DNA of 64,000 bases from Silicimonas sp. (lineage in GTDB: Bacteria; Pseudomonadota; Alphaproteobacteria; Rhodobacterales; Rhodobacteraceae), in NCBI GenBank assembly GCA_022826205.1, contig JAJDVJ010000012.1, positions 1 through 64,000 of the forward strand, written 5' to 3'. This document shows, piece by piece, positions 50,775 to 57,742 of this stretch. Within the stretch, counting starts at the first letter, position 1, and each line of letters opens with the position of its first letter. The notes beneath the pieces were generated by a model, which saw only the letters and a list, made by a program, of their open reading frames with translations, was not told where the DNA came from and searched no databases. A program made the translations under genes and the position numbers.

Positions 50775-51097
50775 TGGACGACAAGACCCGCATTGAACTG
50801 GAAGCCGCCGCGTTCCGGCGTTTGCAGAAGCACCTGATGGACGACCGCATTGACGTTCAGAACATCGACCTGATGAACCTCGCCGGATTTTGCCGGAACT
50901 GCCTTTCGCGCTGGTATCAGGAAGCGGCCGGGGAACGGGGCATCGAGATCTCGAGAGAGGATGCTCGTGAATCGTTTTACGGCATGCCCTACGACGACTG
51001 GAAAGCCATGCACCAGACCGAGGCAACGGCAGGACAAAAGGCGGCATTCGAGCAGTCCCGGAAGTTCCATGATGATCAGAACGGAAGCGACGGCTGA
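50774..51097 (+). CDS. DUF1244 family protein
   Basis: This 107-residue protein has the DUF1244 core DVQNIDLMNLAGFCRNCLSR, with a cysteine pair in FCRNC that may bind metal, followed by WYQEAA and YGMPYDDWK. It is common in alphaproteobacteria, often next to an N-formylglutamate amidohydrolase, but its function is unknown. Its ATG uses the last base of the preceding TGA, so translation is coupled. Confidence 0.9.
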   Translation: MDDKTRIELEAAAFRRLQKHLMDDRIDVQNIDLMNLAGFCRNCLSRWYQEAAGERGIEISREDARESFYGMPYDDWKAMHQTEATAGQKAAFEQSRKFHDDQNGSDG

Positions 51098-51193
51098 ACC
51101 AGCGGCTCTCGCTAGGTGATCCGCGGCCATCCGTATCCGTCCCGCATCAGCGGCGGCTGCGCAACCCGGATTCAAGGAAGCGCGGCAACAGCG

Positions 51194-52054
51194 CTATACG
51201 GCCGACTTCCGGGATTCCTCGACGTAGATCTCGCGAAGCCGGGTTGCGACCGGACCGGGCCTTCCGTCACCGATCCTCGCGCCGTCAATTTCGACGACGG
51301 GCATCACGAAGGTTGATGCGGAGGTAATGAATGCCTCGTCCGCCTCCTTGGCCTCGTCCACGGTGAACGGTCTCTCCTCGATCTTCATCTGCGCATCTCG
51401 CGCAAACGCCAGCACGGCCTTCCTGGTGATGCCGTGCAGGATCTTTTCGGACAGGTCACGCGTGATGATCCTGCCCTCCCGGACGATGCAGGCGTTGTTC
51501 GAGGTGCCTTCGGTGACGACACCGTCCTCTACCATCCAGGCATCGTCCTTTCCCTGATCCTTGGCCATCTTCTTGCCAAGGACGGGATAGAGAAGCTGGA
51601 CCGTCTTGATGTCGCGGCGTGCCCAGCGGAGGTCGTCGATAGTGATCACGCTAATGCCCGCTTTCGCGGCCGGATTGCCGACGATGTTCTTGGTCTGCGT
51701 AAATGCCAGCACCGTGGGAGGCACGAGTTCGGGTGCCGGGCAATCGAAGTCCCGGTCCTTGTCTGCGCCACGAGTGATCTGGAGATAGACCATTCCTTCG
51801 ATCAGCGCGTTCCGCCGAACCAGTTCGCGGAAGACTTCGGCCAGTTCCTCTCCGGAGACCGGCGAAGCCATTTCGATTTCACCCAGAGATCTCTCAAGCC
51901 GCGCCGCGTGTCCGGCGAAGTCAATCAGCTTGCCGTCCAGCACGCTGGTCACTTCGTAGACGCCGTCAGCAAATAGAAACCCTCGGTCGAATATCGACAC
52001 GCGAGCCTCCTCTTCAGGAACGTATTCTCCATTGACGTATACGATGCGGCTCAT
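51194..52054 (-). CDS. dat: D-amino acid aminotransferase
   Basis: This 286-residue PLP enzyme of fold type IV moves the amino group of D-amino acids to 2-oxoglutarate, or the reverse. It begins MSRIVYVNGEYVPEEEARVS, and RGFLFADGVYEVTSVLDGKL carries conserved residues of the D-amino acid transaminase branch. The catalytic Lys lies in RRDIKTVQLLYP, and EGTSNNACIV is the PLP phosphate/cofactor region. A branched-chain aminotransferase is less likely by motif. Only three bases separate it from dgcA, so the two are co-transcribed. Confidence 0.9.
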   Translation of the reverse strand: MSRIVYVNGEYVPEEEARVSIFDRGFLFADGVYEVTSVLDGKLIDFAGHAARLERSLGEIEMASPVSGEELAEVFRELVRRNALIEGMVYLQITRGADKDRDFDCPAPELVPPTVLAFTQTKNIVGNPAAKAGISVITIDDLRWARRDIKTVQLLYPVLGKKMAKDQGKDDAWMVEDGVVTEGTSNNACIVREGRIITRDLSEKILHGITRKAVLAFARDAQMKIEERPFTVDEAKEADEAFITSASTFVMPVVEIDGARIGDGRPGPVATRLREIYVEESRKSAV

Positions 52055-52057
52055 CGC

Positions 52058-53023
52058 TCACCCCCATAGTTCAGGACGCGGCGGATGCACGCGTCCGTCT
52101 TCGTACTCCAGCGCATGGTCGCGGTCTTCCGCCAGAAGAAGCGGCCCGTCAAGGTCAACCACCGTCGCACCTTGCGCGAGGAGGATTGCTGGCGCCATGG
52201 CAAGCGACGTGCCGACCATGCATCCAACCATGATGTCGTGACCTTGCGCCCGTGCGGCGTCCCTGAGCGCAAATGCCTCCGTCAGGCCGCCGGCCTTGTC
52301 GAGCTTGATGTTTACTGCATCATACTTGCCCTCAAGCGCAGGCAAGGTCGCCCTGTCATGAATTGACTCGTCAGCGCAGACTGGCAGCGGACGCTCGATC
52401 TCAGCAAGCATTCCATCTTTGCCGGCAGGCAAGGGTTGCTCGACCAGCCGAACGCCGAGCCGCACCAGGTGTGGCGCAATTTCCGAATAGAGTTCGGCGC
52501 TCCATCCCTCGTTCGCATCGACGATGATCCGCGTTTCAGGAGCGCCGCGCCGAACGGCTTCAAGTCGGGCCATGTCGTCTTCGCCGCCCAGCTTCACCTT
52601 CAGCAGCGGACGTCCGGAGTGCATTTGGGCGGACGCCTCCATCCTCTCGGGAGTGTCAAGCGACAGCGTGAACGCCGTGATCACGGGGCCTGGCCTTTCG
52701 AGCCCGGCCAGCTTCCACGCCCGCTCTCCTGCCCGCTTTGCAGCAAGGTCCCAAAGCGCGCAGTCAACGGCATTTCGCGCCGCGCCGGCTGGCAGCGATT
52801 CCTGGAGCCCCTCGCGGTTCAGTTCAGATGGCAGACCCATGACCTGATCCGCAACCGACTCCATGGATTCGCCGTAGCGCGCATAGGGAACGCACTCGCC
52901 CCATCCGACCTTCCCATCCTCCTCGATGCAAACGGTCAGAACCTCGGCGACATCACGTGATCCACGCGAGATTGCAAACGTCTCGGCCAGACGAAACGTC
53001 TCGGGATTCGTGCGTATCTCCAT
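52058..53023 (-). CDS. dgcA: Enolase-superfamily racemase/epimerase (DgcA type)
   Basis: This 321-residue enzyme has the acid-base lysines of the superfamily in LLKVKLG and NIKLDKAGG, and metal ligands in VDANEG, RLVEQPL and VCADES. These place it with L-Ala-D/L-Glu epimerases; next to dgcN it is most likely the N-acetyl-D-glutamate racemase DgcA of a described D-glutamate catabolic route. Distinguishing dipeptide epimerase from N-acetyl-Glu racemase needs biochemical or phylogenetic work. The start at 53023 is in a typical place. Confidence 0.85.
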   Translation of the reverse strand: MEIRTNPETFRLAETFAISRGSRDVAEVLTVCIEEDGKVGWGECVPYARYGESMESVADQVMGLPSELNREGLQESLPAGAARNAVDCALWDLAAKRAGERAWKLAGLERPGPVITAFTLSLDTPERMEASAQMHSGRPLLKVKLGGEDDMARLEAVRRGAPETRIIVDANEGWSAELYSEIAPHLVRLGVRLVEQPLPAGKDGMLAEIERPLPVCADESIHDRATLPALEGKYDAVNIKLDKAGGLTEAFALRDAARAQGHDIMVGCMVGTSLAMAPAILLAQGATVVDLDGPLLLAEDRDHALEYEDGRVHPPRPELWG

Positions 53024-53156
53024 TCAATAGGGTCTTTCCTGCAGCTCATCCCCGAGGCTTGCGCACAGAATTTCCAGCCAGATGATCAATCCCAAGGCAT
53101 TAAGCGTCCGGCCGTCATCATCATGGCACATCGACCCGAACAAGCGCCCAACGGGC

Positions 53157-54158
53157 TCAGATCGCCTCCAGTGCGTCCACTAGGCGGCCGGCCCCGTGCC
53201 GGAAAGGATCTACCGTCGGCAGACCCATCCGTTCCTCGATCTCCTCGCAAGAGCGCACGGCCTCATCATCGTCCAGCGCGCTCGTATTCACCGAAACCCC
53301 GCAGATCCTGACGTCCGGGTTGGCGACCCGCGCAACGGGAAGCGCCACGTCGCGAAGTTCTTCGAGCGTTGGCAGTCCGTAATGCGGCAAGCCCCGCATA
53401 TGTGTTCGGGTCGGCTCATGGGCCAGAATGATGGCATCCGGCTGCCCACCATGAATCAGCGCCATGGTGACGCCGGAATAGGAAACGTGGAATAGGCTGC
53501 CCTGCCCCTCTATGTGATCCCAGTGGTCGGAATCGTTGTCTGGCGTCAGGCATTCGATCGCACCCGCCATGAAGTCAGCGACAACGGCATCGAGAGGCAC
53601 GCCGCTACCCGTGATCAGGATTCCTGTCTGGCCAGTTGGCCGAAAGGTCGACTTCTTTCTTCTCGTCCTCATTTCACGGTCCATGGCGAGGCCCGTGTAC
53701 ATCTTGCCAATCGAGCAGTCCGTTCCGATCGCCAGGCAGCGCTTGCCCGCGCGCTTCTTTCCGTTCGCAATTGGATAGGCAACGGTCGGAACCCGCACGT
53801 CGTGGAGAGTTCGATCGTTCCGCTGCGCAGTCTTCCTCAGGACGTCCTGATCGCGCAGCAGGCTGTGCTGGCCGTTTGCCAGGTCGAAACCGATTTCCAG
53901 AGCATCCTTCAGAACGTCGAGCCAGGACTCCGGGATGACCCCGCCCCGGTTCGCCACGCCGACAACCAATGTGCGTGCACCCTTTTCCCAAGCGTCGTTC
54001 AAGCCCAGATCGGCCACACCGGCATCGGCCTTGCAGCCGTCCAGCCGCAACTGTCCGATGACATTCTCAGGCCGCCAGTCGGCTATGCCCTGTGCGACCT
54101 TTGCGGCAAGCTGGTCAGGCGCATCGCCAAGAAAAAGCAGATATGGCTTGCGAATCAT
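53157..54158 (-). CDS. dgcN: DUF1611-family N-acetyltransferase DgcN
   Basis: This 333-residue protein starts MIRKPYLLFLGDAPDQLAAK. It has a P-loop-like GTDCSIGKMYTGLAMDREM, a GQTGILITGSGVPLDAVVAD segment, and the conserved DHWDHIEGQGSLFHVSYSG. Members of this family acetylate D-glutamate in marine bacteria, giving the substrate of DgcA. The ATG at 54158 has GGGAGG at 6 bases. It is 133 bases upstream of dgcA on the same strand and divergent from malyl-CoA lyase. Confidence 0.87.
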   Translation of the reverse strand: MIRKPYLLFLGDAPDQLAAKVAQGIADWRPENVIGQLRLDGCKADAGVADLGLNDAWEKGARTLVVGVANRGGVIPESWLDVLKDALEIGFDLANGQHSLLRDQDVLRKTAQRNDRTLHDVRVPTVAYPIANGKKRAGKRCLAIGTDCSIGKMYTGLAMDREMRTRRKKSTFRPTGQTGILITGSGVPLDAVVADFMAGAIECLTPDNDSDHWDHIEGQGSLFHVSYSGVTMALIHGGQPDAIILAHEPTRTHMRGLPHYGLPTLEELRDVALPVARVANPDVRICGVSVNTSALDDDEAVRSCEEIEERMGLPTVDPFRHGAGRLVDALEAI

Positions 54159-54189
54159 GGCATCCTCCCATGTCTCGCGATTCTAGGCG

Positions 54190-54373
54190 TCCGCCGAGGA
54201 AATTCATGCCATTTGCAGCAATTTTTTTTGAGTTTTGCGAATCTTCTTCTTCTTGTAGGCGAATATTTCGAAGAAAATTGCTCAACCGGAATGCCGCGGC
54301 GCAACAGGATTGCATGCTGCAGCGCAACATATTATTCAGTTTGCGGTAGAACCAAGGGAAAGGTGCGCCGTCC
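54190..54373. promoter_or_regulatory. AT-rich divergent control region of dgcN and malyl-CoA lyase
   Basis: This is the most AT-rich stretch nearby. It holds TTTGCAGCAA (54212-54221), TTTTGCGAAT (54233-54242), the palindrome CGAATATTTCG (54260-54270) and a TTCTTC...GAAGAA pair around it. TATTAT at 54330-54335 is a good -10 for the lyase gene. TTTGC-type boxes resemble sites of RamB/ScfR-like acetate regulators, but that is inference from similarity only. No regulator gene is adjacent. Confidence 0.5.
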
Positions 54374-55330
54374 ATGAGTTTCCGCACGCAGCCCCCCGCC
54401 CCGGGCCGCCCGAACCGATGCCAGCTCTTCGGGCCCGGTTCACGGCCAGCAATATTCGAGAAGATGGCGGCATCCGAGGCGGACGTGATCAACCTCGATC
54501 TCGAAGATTCGGTGGCGCCCAACGACAAGGCCGAAGCGCGGAAGAACGTCATCGCGGCGATTGGCGATGTGGAATGGGGCAAGAAGACCCTTTCAGTCCG
54601 CATCAACGCCCTGGACACGCATTTCTGGTACCGGGACGTGATCGATCTCCTCGAAAACTGCTCCGAACGCCTGGACCAGATCATGATTCCGAAAGTAGGA
54701 TGCGCGGCCGATGTCTATGCAATCGATGCGGTTGTGTCCGCCGTGGAATCAGCCATGGGAAGAACCAGACGCATCGACCTGGAAGTAATCATCGAGACCG
54801 CTGCCGGCATTGCCCACGTGGAGGAGATCGCAGCGAGTTCCCCACGTCTCAAGGCCATGAGTCTGGGCGCCGCGGACTTCGCGGCCTCAATGGGCATGCA
54901 GACGACCGGAATCGGCGGCACCCAGGAAAACTACTACATGACGCGGGAAGGCGACAAATACTGGTCCGACCCCTGGCACTGGGCTCAGGCCGCGATCGTG
55001 GCCGCCTGCCGAACCCACGGCGTACTTCCGGTCGACGGGCCCTTTGGGGACTTTTCCGACGACGCTGGCTTCCGTGCGCAGGCATTGCGTTCAGCAACGC
55101 TTGGAATGGTTGGCAAGTGGGCAATCCACCCAAGGCAGGTCGCACTCGCCAACGAAGTGTTCACGCCGTCGGAGGACGCGATCACCGAAGCCAGGGAAAT
55201 CCTTGCCGCGATGGAAGAAGCGCAACGTTCCGGATCCGGTGCCGCTACCTACAAGGGAAGGCTCGTTGACATCGCAAGCGTCCGACAGGCCGAAGTCATC
55301 GTGCGACAGGCCGAACTGATCAACACCTGA
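54374..55330 (+). CDS. mcl: L-malyl-CoA/beta-methylmalyl-CoA lyase
   Basis: This 318-residue CitE-like lyase splits malyl-CoA to glyoxylate and acetyl-CoA, and methylmalyl-CoA to glyoxylate and propionyl-CoA, in the ethylmalonyl-CoA pathway of acetate assimilation. Key regions are VINLDLEDSVAPNDKAEARK, the catalytic/metal Glu and Asp in DLEVIIETAAGI and SLGAADFAASMG, and LGMVGKWAIHPRQVAL. Length matches the R. sphaeroides Mcl1 type. Other pathway genes (ccr, ecm, mcd) are not in the window. Confidence 0.93.
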   Translation: MSFRTQPPAPGRPNRCQLFGPGSRPAIFEKMAASEADVINLDLEDSVAPNDKAEARKNVIAAIGDVEWGKKTLSVRINALDTHFWYRDVIDLLENCSERLDQIMIPKVGCAADVYAIDAVVSAVESAMGRTRRIDLEVIIETAAGIAHVEEIAASSPRLKAMSLGAADFAASMGMQTTGIGGTQENYYMTREGDKYWSDPWHWAQAAIVAACRTHGVLPVDGPFGDFSDDAGFRAQALRSATLGMVGKWAIHPRQVALANEVFTPSEDAITEAREILAAMEEAQRSGSGAATYKGRLVDIASVRQAEVIVRQAELINT

Positions 55331-55604
55331 TTCGCCGACCGCACGCTACGGCGGCGCGTTATCCGTTTCCGGCCGGAATGCGATAAAGCATGCGCACATC
55401 CGACGCGAGAGTCGTCGCTGCGACGACGGGACGTCACGCGAATGTTGGGCATGCCTGGCTTCTCGTCGCGCTCACCTGGCGGAAGTGGACGATGAGCGCA
55501 CTGTCCGATCGACGCAAGAGCGGCTGCAGGACGCTGCAGCTGTGGTCGACTGGTTCGACACTGCCGGAACCGGCATGTCCACCGGCAGCTGTCATGCACG
55601 GTGG
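55331..55604. other. Short gap after malyl-CoA lyase with no supported gene
   Basis: These 274 bases separate the plus-strand lyase from the minus-strand membrane ORF. Small plus and minus frames are present but none is convincing, and no terminator-like hairpin with a T-run was found. Confidence 0.35.
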
Positions 55605-56036
55605 CTAATGGATGGGCTGGCCGACAAGCGCCGCGACGATCGCGGGTCCGAATGTGCTCCAAAACATGATGAGACCGGCAGCGATGCCAAAAGAGACTGC
55701 CAGCTCAAGAAGGAACTGAATCGGAACCAACGCGATCGGGGTGTCCTGCCATTCGAGGCGACCCGCCGTTTCGGTTCTTGAATTGGCGAACGCTGCACCT
55801 TGCCGTTCATGGCGTTCGGCTGTCACCCTGTTCCGGGTGGCAATGCGTTCGACCTGGTCGGCTCGGAACGCGGCCAGGTCATCGCGAAGCTTGCCGAACG
55901 AGCCATCGTGCTTGTCTTCAGCAACCGTCACGCCGGCGCAAAGCGCAATTTTTGGAAATTCCTGGAGATCGTGACGGGTCGCGTTGTCAGCGAGGGGGTC
56001 CTCCACCCCGTCGGAGAGTCGTCCGAAGTCCTGCAT
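55605..56036 (-). CDS. Small single-helix membrane protein, first of two tandem paralogs
   Basis: This 143-residue protein has a soluble N-terminal region and one C-terminal membrane helix (FLLELAVSFGIAAGLIMFWS) followed by a short tail. The key soluble motif is FGKLRDDLAAFRADQVERI (about residues 47-65). The next gene on the same strand shares the same FGxLxDDxAAFRADxVERI motif, then a helix with WSxFG. A weak copy of FGxLxDxxxxxxAD also begins this protein. No known family was recognised; it may anchor a protein complex at the membrane. GAGG upstream supports the ATG at 56036. Confidence 0.7.
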   Translation of the reverse strand: MQDFGRLSDGVEDPLADNATRHDLQEFPKIALCAGVTVAEDKHDGSFGKLRDDLAAFRADQVERIATRNRVTAERHERQGAAFANSRTETAGRLEWQDTPIALVPIQFLLELAVSFGIAAGLIMFWSTFGPAIVAALVGQPIH

Positions 56037-56210
56037 CTGCCTGCCTCATGCCTGCCCCCAGGCAATCTTTTCCCGACAGATAATCACGCAACCACGGGGA
56101 AGCCAAGAAGAATTTTCTCAAATGCGATTGCCCCGCGCCAATGAGTCACGGTCGGTCGCGTTGGTGCAGATTCCGTCCGTGTCCCTGGCCATTTCCCTGT
56201 CTGGGTGCTC

Positions 56211-56543
56211 CTATCCCGCTTCGGAATGCGGGGCTGGTGCGACCGTCCGGACGGTGTCGGCGGCAGGCTCCGTGATGGTCGTCAGTCCGAACATGCTCCA
56301 AAGCGCGAAGAGCAGGATCAGGACAGCCGAAAGGAAAATGGCCATCCGCATCCGGATCTTGGAGATCTTCATTTCCTGCAAAGTGTTTGCGGCATTTCCG
56401 CTTTCGATACGTTCGACGACATCAGCGCGGAACGCTGCCATGTCGTCACCCAGCTGGCCGAACACGCTGACGTGCCGGCTTTCGGGGCGCGCCAGGTCCG
56501 CCGCTGTCGAATCTGCAATCGGCTTCGTGTCATCCGACGGCAT
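56211..56543 (-). CDS. Small single-helix membrane protein, second of two tandem paralogs
   Basis: This 110-residue protein begins MPSDDTKPIADSTAADLARP, with GGAG at 6 bases; an ATG at 56576 has poorer spacing. It has the paralog motif FGQLGDDMAAFRADVVERI (about residues 28-46), then a basic stretch and one membrane helix (MAIFLSAVLILLFALWSMFG), and a short outer tail. It lies 174 bases upstream of its paralog, in the same orientation. Function unknown; shared sequence suggests recent duplication and a possible heteromer. Confidence 0.68.
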   Translation of the reverse strand: MPSDDTKPIADSTAADLARPESRHVSVFGQLGDDMAAFRADVVERIESGNAANTLQEMKISKIRMRMAIFLSAVLILLFALWSMFGLTTITEPAADTVRTVAPAPHSEAG

Positions 56544-56933
56544 CACCGTCTCCGTTCCCGCCTGTTCCGCCTCCATCTACTCCGGCCAGGGGTCCGGCGT
56601 AAAGGCCGCCAATTGCGGCATAACGAAGCTTCAGTTCAAATGAGACATCGGCCACCCATCAGCGAGTGGCATACGTCGAGACAAGCGCTCGAAGTCAGCC
56701 TTTGCCGGCGCTCCTGGCGTGCCCCCTTGCAAAACTCCCGTCCCCGGGTCTCGCGCAGTGCACGTCCAACTGCACGCCTCGCTTTGAATGCAACGGGGCC
56801 TGGCGCAATGCGGACGGAAAGGACGTTTGACGATTCCCGATCAGCAATGCGCGTTCGACTCGCGACCCAACGAGGTGCACATCCAAATCGGCACATGCAC
56901 CGGCTCGTTGGAGCCGGCGCATAATCAAATAGG
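56544..56933. other. 390-base stretch with no supported gene
   Basis: Between the paralog pair and the molybdenum hydroxylase operon only overlapping minor frames occur. The main feature is the hairpin near its right end (see 56897-56920). No promoter for the paralog pair is obvious. Confidence 0.35.
56897..56920 (-). terminator. Strong stem-loop just after the medium-subunit stop codon
   Basis: GCACCGGCTC and GAGCCGGCGC pair over ten positions with one mismatch and a four-base loop, about 14 bases past the end of the operon's last gene on the minus strand. No U-run follows, so it may end transcription with Rho help or protect the mRNA end. Confidence 0.5.
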
Positions 56934-57731
56934 TCAGTTGGCGGCGGCGACCGCGCGCCTGGCCATGACGGAAACCAGATTGGCGCGATAAACGCCATCG
57001 CCATGGATATCGGACAACATTTCTTCCGCCCTCACCGAAAGGCCGTCCAGCGCTTCTGCGGAGAACTCGCCGTCAAGCGCGGCCTCGAAGTCCCCCGCCC
57101 GGAATGCGCCGTCCGCACCAGCCCCGGTGACCCCGACGCGGACCCCGCCATCACCTTTCGCAACGAAAACGCCGCACATCGCGTAACGCGATGCAGGGTT
57201 CGGAAACTTGGCATAGGCGCCTGCAGCCGGTGCCGTGAAGCCAATCGACGTGATGAGTTCGTCGTCGTAGAGTGCGGTCTCGAAGAGACCGACAAAGAAA
57301 TCATCTGCCGCAATCTCACGGCTGACAGTCTTGATCGTGGCCCCCAGGGCAAGCATCGCTGCCGGATAGTCCGCCGCCGGATCATTGTTGGCAATCGAGC
57401 CCCCGATCGTGCCACGATGGCGAACCGCCGGGTCACCTATATTCGCGGCCATGTCACAAATTGATGGGCAGACATTGCGCAACTCGCCGTTTGCCGCGAC
57501 TTCCGCATGCGTCGTCGCGGCTCCAATCGTCACCTCTCGCCCCGACACATTGATCCCGCGCAATTCAGCAGCACCTGACACGTCAACGAGGTCCGACGGC
57601 GCGGCAAGGCGCGTCTTCATGGCTGGAATAAGGGTCTGGCCGCCCGCCAGGAACTTCCCGTCCTCCGTTCCGGAAAGGAGTCTGGCGGCTTCCGAAGCGT
57701 TGGACGCCTTGTGGTAGTTCAATGAATGCAT
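56934..57731 (-). CDS. Molybdenum hydroxylase FAD-binding (medium, CoxM-like) subunit
   Basis: This 265-residue flavoprotein subunit passes electrons from the iron-sulfur subunit. The FAD-binding motifs are KFLAGGQTLIPAMKTRL near residue 30 and HRGTIGGSIANNDPAADYPA near residue 110, as in CO dehydrogenase and xanthine dehydrogenase M subunits. It ends the three-gene operon 11 bases after the large subunit. There is no Cox accessory gene (coxD, E, F or G) in the window. Confidence 0.92.
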   Translation of the reverse strand: MHSLNYHKASNASEAARLLSGTEDGKFLAGGQTLIPAMKTRLAAPSDLVDVSGAAELRGINVSGREVTIGAATTHAEVAANGELRNVCPSICDMAANIGDPAVRHRGTIGGSIANNDPAADYPAAMLALGATIKTVSREIAADDFFVGLFETALYDDELITSIGFTAPAAGAYAKFPNPASRYAMCGVFVAKGDGGVRVGVTGAGADGAFRAGDFEAALDGEFSAEALDGLSVRAEEMLSDIHGDGVYRANLVSVMARRAVAAAN

Positions 57732-57742
57732 CGCCTTTCTCC

